NCBI RefSeq assembly: GCF_964656455.1 | Contig: NC_135715.1 | Location: 147,367,935 to 147,431,934, forward strand | Length of the DNA stretch: 64,000 nucleotides | Origin: Halichoerus grypus | Lineage: Eukaryota > Chordata > Mammalia > Carnivora > Phocidae | Reading direction: 5' to 3' | Shown: piece by piece, positions 57,831 through 64,000 of the stretch | Layout of the letters: the number at the start of each line of letters is the position of its first letter | How positions within the stretch are numbered: the stretch's first letter is position 1 | Made by a program: the position numbers and the translations under genes | Notes under the pieces: model-generated | Databases searched by the model: none | What the model was told of the DNA's origin: nothing | What the model saw: only the letters and a program-made list of their open reading frames with translations

Positions 57831-60150
57831 AACTGTTCATAAGCTGAAAAATATTAATGGTCCTTTTCATATTGCTTTGCTATTGAAACCTTCCCAACTC
57901 ATACTCCACTCTCCCAGACCTAGCAATTTCAACAACTCAAGGTTTCTCTTTGTCACAAATAGGTTATTATCCGTTTGGTAGCCTGCAAATGAAAACTATC
58001 TTATTTATTGTGTGATCAAACCATTATATGGTTGCATCAATAATGAAATCCCAGATTACTTTCCAGAATCTAGATGGCCTTCCGGAAGTGGCAAAGAGCA
58101 TCCTTCAGCTGTTTTATTTTTCATTGACTTGATTTCCATTGTAAAATATGTATTTAAGTGGTAGTCTCTTGTCTAGAGATGCCTCTTTCCCCTCATTCCT
58201 ATTCCCCCAACTCAGGAATGTGTTGTATTTTCTTTCAAAATTTCAGTTTACTACTAAGACACTTTGCTTAGCTAAGGAAACATGATAGAGGCTGTGTGAC
58301 ATGCAGGCATTCGTGTGGAAATAAGAAATTCCTTGCTGCTTAAATGCAGGCCTGGCAGAATAAACTGATGGTCTCTTGGGACATGCTGAGTTAGCACGAA
58401 TCAAGAGCAATGCGTTATGAGAAGAAGTAGGTATATACAACACTCAGTTATTGAGGACAGTTACCTCCATTGCTGCTACCAGTATGAAGCTCCAGAAATA
58501 CACCCCCACACAAGCCTAATACCAGGCAACAAACTCCACCCAGCATTCCTGCAAGCAGAGATGTAGAGCACCCACTTTAGAATTCCCAGAATACCCTGGG
58601 ATGCATGACTAGGTTAGGGGAGGTTAGTGAGGGGAAGCAAGATAAGGTAAAGAAAGCAACACAGGGACTGATTTTATGATGTCACATTCAGTTAGTTGCT
58701 TTTTGATGGCTGCTTTAATGAACATCAAGGTTTATATTCTCTTTGGAACATGGACAAAATCTGGATAGAGTCTGGTATGCTCTAAAGCACTTGAACAGTC
58801 CCTCCTCAGCCACAACCAAGCCTGGGACACCCTGTAGGAAGAGTCAGCAATTTCAGTTAGCTGCTCAGCGAATGTCCCTGTATCTGTCCCTGATCCTCCA
58901 TGCCTTACCCCACTTGTTCTGTTTTGGCAAATCCAGTCTCATTTTATTCAACAATATTTACTGAGCAAGGGGACCTACAAAAAATAAACACATTCTCTAC
59001 CCTCATTAAACCTGTACCCTAGAATAGTGAATATATATTCCTGTGTGAAGCACTTAGATAGTTCTTACTTTATAATTATATAGAATCATACAGATACTCT
59101 TAATATATTATGTATGATATTATTAGTAGTAGTGGTAGTATTCATCTTACTTCCTATTGCCTCTTGCTTGGATTCATCCTCTCTGTTTATTTCTCTTAGA
59201 TTCTTATTTTGGTCAGACTTTGATTTTGCTTCCTAGCACTTTCTTATCTCACCCTGAACTCCACGTTCCCCAGATAATTGATCAATTTTGATCATTCTCT
59301 GTCCCTGTCTCTCTGTCTCTATCTTTCTATCTCTCAAACACCCCCCGCCCTAGACACCCCATTGCCAGGATCAGAGCTCAGGTTCAAATGCTTCAGATTT
59401 AAGTAAACGTTTCAACCTTTAAATTGACTAATTGACCTTTAAATTGATTAATTGACACCTTAGTTACAATTGAAAGGGAAAAAAGTTCATTTTCCTGCTC
59501 TAGAAAAATTGTCCATGTTCAAAAGAAAAGTAGCATGGGCCTAATTGCTAAAAACCAATTGGTAAATGATCCAAATTAATTACTTGTAATTTTGTTTCCA
59601 TTTTAAAATGTAACTGTTGAATGAGCAATTGCTCTGTGGAGGGATTGTATACATCTTTCCAGTCAGCAGGATTTTGTTCAAAATGTGTTTCCAAAGAACA
59701 TGAGTTACGATGATTTCACACTTGCCAAAAATAATTATAATTCCTGTTTTGCAGCCAACAAAAGCTCAAATGCTTCTGACTGTGTCAGATCTGACTGGAA
59801 AGAGAACCCTTAAGTCAATGAGTCATTGAACAAAATCAGGTATTGATACTAACATTACGTAGGGCACTGGGTAGACCCCAGCCTTCTAGAAGCTTGCCGT
59901 GTGAGAGGGAGACAAAGCTGCTGGTGAGAAACAATGGCATCACCATGAAAAAATAGCCTGAATCACATGCCAGTGAGTAGGACAACCCTGCTAAGCATCT
60001 CTAAACTGGAGTGTGAAACAATTACTGGTACCCTTTAACTCTTAAGGGAATTTCATACCTAATGCGAAAGCGAGGGTATGTTTTCTCAGGATTCCCACTG
60101 TATACAATACAGTAGCATTTTACCAATGCCTATGACACGTGGCAATGGGT
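57831..60150. other. Repeat-poor intergenic block
   Basis: More than 2 kb with no SINE or LINE recognised. It holds candidate factor sites (58384-58396, 58640-58646, 58677-58684) and a TAAT-rich segment at about 59470-59840. No coding pattern. Confidence 0.45.
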
Positions 60151-60905
60151 AGTGTGGGAAACATTTTTTCTGGCTGCCCAGCAAGCATCTATTTACCCTA
60201 CTGCTGGTGACCGCCCACAAATTATGTTTAGTTAGGGATTGACTCCCTCCCCACTCTCAGTCCATGTGGTTACCATGCAGTTAATTCCACTTTCAGCTCT
60301 GGAGTGTGTCATGTGACCCAGACTTGGCCAGAGCATTATTTTACATGGTGCCCATTACTAATTCACAAGCATGTCAGTCATGCTGAGACTCCCAGACTTG
60401 TTGGAGCTGTCAAGTTGGCAGTCTTATTTCATGCTGGACTCTAACCGGAAATGTTGTGAGGCTGGGGCTACTGCAACTCTCTTGTCACCACTAGGAGCCT
60501 TAGAATGAAGCATGAGTATGTCACATGTGGATCTTCATATGCAGATTAGAGAGAGAGAAGTCAAGAGCTTCTGGGGCACCTCGGTGGCTTAGTCGGTTAA
60601 GTGTCTGCCTTCGGTTCATGCCATGATCCCGGGGTCCTGGGATGGAGCCCCATGTCAGGCTCCCTGTTCAGCGGGGAGTCTGCTTCTCCCTCTCCCACTG
60701 CCCCTCCCCCCAGCTCGTGCTTTCTCCCTCTCTCTCTCAAATAAATAAATAAAACCTTAACCAAAAAAAAAAAAAAGAATTTCTTACCCCTGGATTTTTC
60801 AGTTATGTGCACCAGTAAATTCCTTTCTTCAACTAGTTTGTGTTTGAAAGTTTTATGTGTTTTGTTTTTGCCTACCACAACTTGCAAGTGCAGTATATTT
60901 TATCT
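60150..60905 (+). repeat. Ancient interspersed repeat, class uncertain, split by a SINEC
   Basis: 'TCATGTGACCCAGACTTGGC' and, after the SINE, 'CAGTTATGTGCACCAGTAAA' resemble parts of one old mammalian repeat 3' end. I cannot assign the family. Confidence 0.4.
60572..60774 (+). mobile_element. SINEC copy
   Basis: Near-full SINE from 'GGGGCACCTCGGTGGCTTAG' to an A tail. The flanking duplication is weak (AAGAGCTTCT / AAGAATTTCT). Confidence 0.9.
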
Positions 60906-61339
60906 TAGCCAAACAATGGCTGATTCAGGAGCTGGTCCTTAAGGAAACTCCCTTTCTCTTCAATCCATTGAGTCAGTGCTGTTTTTTCTCCAGAACCCAT
61001 GACTCACGTGGTTACAGCCAGGGTTGTTGCTCCGTCTATGAGGAAATTTTTAAGTCAGATTTTCTCTACCTTCCACTTAACCCTGGAAGTTCCCCAAGAG
61101 CCATTATGGGTGGGACTCCATTACCCTCTCCCTCCTTCCCACCTCATAGTACTGCCACTTACTGGCTGTGAGACTTTGGAAAACCCTCTCCCTGCCTCCA
61201 CCGTCTCCTGCCTTCTCACTGTCCCCTCCGCTACAGTCCTTTCTCCCAGCAGTTCTCTTGTGCAGCCACTGTTGAGAAGGGTCTTGCCTACCCACGGAAA
61301 GTGTGAGTGTCATCTCCTACCATTCTGTTTCTTGACCAA

Positions 61340-61535
61340 GTAATAATTGTTAACATATGCTGAATGCAAGTGAGGAGACAATTACTGCTAAGAGCTTTAC
61401 ATGGATTACCTCCTATAATCCTTTCAGCAATCTGATATGTGGGTTTATTATTCCCACTTTACAGATCAGGAAACAGAGGCATAGATCAGTTAAATAAATT
61501 TTCCAAGATCATACAGCCAGTAAGTAGCACTAATG
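61340..61535 (-). repeat. MIR SINE remnant
   Basis: Reversed MIR: 'TATTCCCACTTTACAGATCA', 'GGAAACAGAGGCATAGATCA', 'CATACAGCCAGTAAGTAGC'. Confidence 0.8.
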
Positions 61536-62489
61536 TAAGATGGGAAGGAATATTACAACCTCCTGTGAATCTTGGCAGTGCTGTTTTGGACTCCAGTCAG
61601 GTAATGTTAATTTATCTATGTCACAGGACTGGGGCTGGGTAGAAGAGAATAGCCCGGGGTCTGGCGGAGACTAGATGATTCAAGTAGAGATAAAGTAAAA
61701 GAATATATGTAAGATCTATCTTTTGGTAGAAAAGAACAGAATAATGTATAATTACAAGGAAATTGGCATCTTCCAATTTGCAATTGCTTATAGCAGAGAC
61801 TATTCTGGAACAATGTGATGCCTCACAAATTCATGTATTTTTGATCTTCGAAAGGCACTGTTCCAGACCTTGTCATTATGCATTCTATCAGCATTCTTTT
61901 CCTATCACTGTGTCTTCTACATATTCATTTCATTAATTCAGCAAATGGCTTTTTTTGGGGGGTGTGTGTGTTTGCTTTTTTATTATGTACCAAGCACTAC
62001 TCCGGGCATGGGGGTATAATCACTGGCAAAAAAGTTCAGTGTGCCTGCTTTAATGAAGCTTACGCCATCGATCTATATGTTACACAAATAAGTGCTAACT
62101 CAGGGTTGACATAACTATTTCAAAAGAGAGATGATGGTCACCCCTGTGAGAGTCTACAATGGGAGAAGTGGCCGGTGAGGGAGGCTAAGCAAAAGAGAAA
62201 GAAAAAAAAGGATATATTTTTGGAGCACATTTGTTCAGACCCTCAATCTCAGCATTTGTTCCAATTGAGACCCTTCCCTTTATTCCTTCCTTTCTTATTC
62301 TTAACTTCTCAACACTTTTATGAACGCCCATACCCTGCCCAACATACTGCCTAAGCCGGCCTGCCCTCCCTTGCCCTTTTCCCAAGCTCTGGCTCATTCT
62401 CCAATCCTAGGTTCTAATCAACATGTATATGTCTTTATGCCCCTGTCTCATTCCACAAGCTGTTCCTGTTTTAAAATCATATAATTGTG

Positions 62490-62700
62490 GGGCGCCTGGG
62501 TGGCTCAGTCATTAAGCGTCTGCCTTCGGCTCGGGTCGTGATCCCGGAGTGCCGGGATCGAGCACCGCATCGGGCTCCCTGCTCGGCAGGAAGCCTGCTT
62601 CTCCCTCTCCCGCTCCCCCTGCTTGTATTCCCTCTCTCGCTGTCTCTCTCTCTCTGTCAAATAAATAAATAAAATCTTTAAAAAATAAATAAAATAAAAT
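62490..62700 (+). mobile_element. SINEC copy
   Basis: TSD AAAATCATATAATTGTG / AAAATCATATAGTTGTG at 62473-62489 and 62701-62717, with an (AATAAA)n tail expansion. Confidence 0.95.
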
Positions 62701-62809
62701 AAAATCATATAGTTGTGATCATACTGTGTAGATGCGCCAAAGACAGCCAACTGCCTAACTGATATCTGTGGTCCTTTCTTCCATAGCAATAGAATCTTGA
62801 TTTTATTTG

Positions 62810-64000
62810 ATTTATTAATGCACTTGGCTAAAAATACTGTGTTTCTCCATCTCCGTTGAAGCTAGGTGTGGCCATATGACTAAGCTCTAACAAATGAGAG
62901 ATAAGCAGAAAGGTTGTATGGGAGTTCCAGAAAACTTCCTGAAAAGGCATGTCATGTGAGCTGTTTGCCTCTTATTCTTCCATATCTCTTTGTCTTTTCC
63001 GCTGGCTAGATTATAGATACGGTATGTAAAGGGAAAAACACTCCTGTTACTCTTTCTGTGTCTCTCTGCTCTCAGTACTCTACCTCCACTCAGAACACTC
63101 CACTTCAAAACACTTCTGACACCAGATGTGTGGGTTTCCCACATACCAAGCAATTCTGCAATACCGGCTGGGTGTCCTACAATTTAACTCAACTCCGAGA
63201 CTATCTACCTAGAGATAGTGCCAGATCCCACAGGTTAAGGGCTCAGTCCCCCAAGACTGCCCCCCAGCCCACCCACTTTAGATGGCAGTTGAAAGCTCAG
63301 GTTGTCACCTGTGCTTCTGACAGATGGCTATAAATCAGAAGTTCACAAAACACACTCCTTGGGCTCGATTAATTTGCTAGAGTGACTCATAGAACTCAGG
63401 AAAATAGTGTACTTACTAGATTAGCAGTTTATTATAAAAGGATATAACTCAGGAACAGCCAAATGGAAGAGATGCATAGGGCAAGGTATGGGGGAAGGGG
63501 TGTAGACCTTCCATGTTTTCTCTCGGCAACTACTCTCCCAGCACCTAATTATGGTTGGTTCCTCTGCCAGTAAGCCCCTACCTTTATGAGTTTTCAAAAA
63601 GTACCTCATTACATAAACTCTGGTGTAGTTGAAAGGTGTTTGTTAAGAATAACAAAAGACACCTATATTGATCACCTGATCACTTAGGAACTTCCAAGGG
63701 TTTTAGGAGTTCTGTCCTAGAAACCATGAAGACCAAATACATATTTCTTACTACAAGTCACAATGTCATACGGTGGCTGGAGCTAGAGCAGCCATTTTGA
63801 TCCATGAGGTGATCCTGGAATGGAAATCACCAAGAGATATCCAACAAGACAGAAGGAGAACAAGACAGAAGGAGCCTGAGTTCCTGAGGGTATTTTGGAG
63901 CAGAGGTGCCATATCGACCCTAGGCTGCCAAACTCCTTAAGGAAATAAACTTTGACTATACTTAAGCCACTGTTGTTCTGAGCATCTGTTACTTTCTGCC
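62810..64000 (+). repeat. Ancient interspersed repeat segments, class uncertain
   Basis: 'GAAGCTAGGTGTGGCCATAT' near 62858 and 'AATAAACTTTGACTATACTT' plus 'TAAGCCACTGTTGTTCTGAG' near 63943-63984 resemble the two ends of one old mammalian repeat. The middle (63020-63830) is not recognised. No gene. Confidence 0.4.

Noticed and set aside
60150..60905. Possible LTR of an endogenous retrovirus
   Set aside because: No paired LTR, primer binding site or retroviral coding trace was seen. The resemblance is to an old repeat of uncertain class.
52659..62672. Recurring small frames with a shared peptide of the type 'GSWDRAPRRAPCSVESLLLP' (52659, 54321, 62487)
   Set aside because: They are translations of separate SINEC copies, not a protein family.

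Overview
The window is nuclear DNA from a carnivoran mammal. The evidence is about 27 tRNA-derived carnivore SINEs (SINEC type: box A/B-like head reading 'GCGCCTGGGTGGCTCAG', CT-rich middle, AATAAATAAA-type tail). Most carry recognisable target-site duplications (TSDs). The SINE body differs from the usual dog SINEC_Cf and cat consensus forms as I remember them, so a caniform outside the dogs (bear, seal, mustelid or similar) is the likeliest source. Ancient mammalian repeats (L2, MIR, MER20-like, L1M) make up much of the rest. Species and repeat subfamilies are inferred from memory of consensus sequences, not from a search.

Positions 1-1020 are upstream sequence with SINE and MIR remnants. 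A CpG-rich promoter lies at about 1020-1330. Positions 1280-21013 hold one complete protein-coding gene on the + strand, ZC3H15 (DFRP1/LEREPO4). It has ten coding exons, all introns are GT-AG, the total is 426 codons plus stop, and paired polyadenylation signals lie near 21600. The reading frame is intact. The protein has a lysine-rich N-terminus, two CCCH zinc fingers, a DRG-binding (DFRP) segment and an acidic C-terminal tail. Its introns carry SINEs, an L1-like stretch, an L2, a MER20-like element, an L1 3' end and a probable U6 snRNA-derived fragment.

From about 21.65 kb to 64 kb I find no supportable gene. This is an intergenic interval of repeats separated by low-repeat blocks. Notable parts are a long antisense L1M copy (26.6-30.4 kb), a four-layer nested insertion (33.4-36.9 kb: L2 containing L1M containing a younger L1 containing two SINEs, with TSDs for most layers), antisense L1 remnants (37.3-38.6 and 45.2-47.9 kb), long L2 remnants (44.0-45.1 kb minus, 54.6-56.9 kb plus), and several repeat-poor blocks that could hold regulatory DNA (39.5-43.3, 51.0-52.0, 57.8-60.1 kb). 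In other mammals the next gene past ZC3H15 is ITGAV, tens of kilobases further on, which fits the absence of a second gene here. No prokaryotic feature, CRISPR array or clear endogenous retrovirus was seen.
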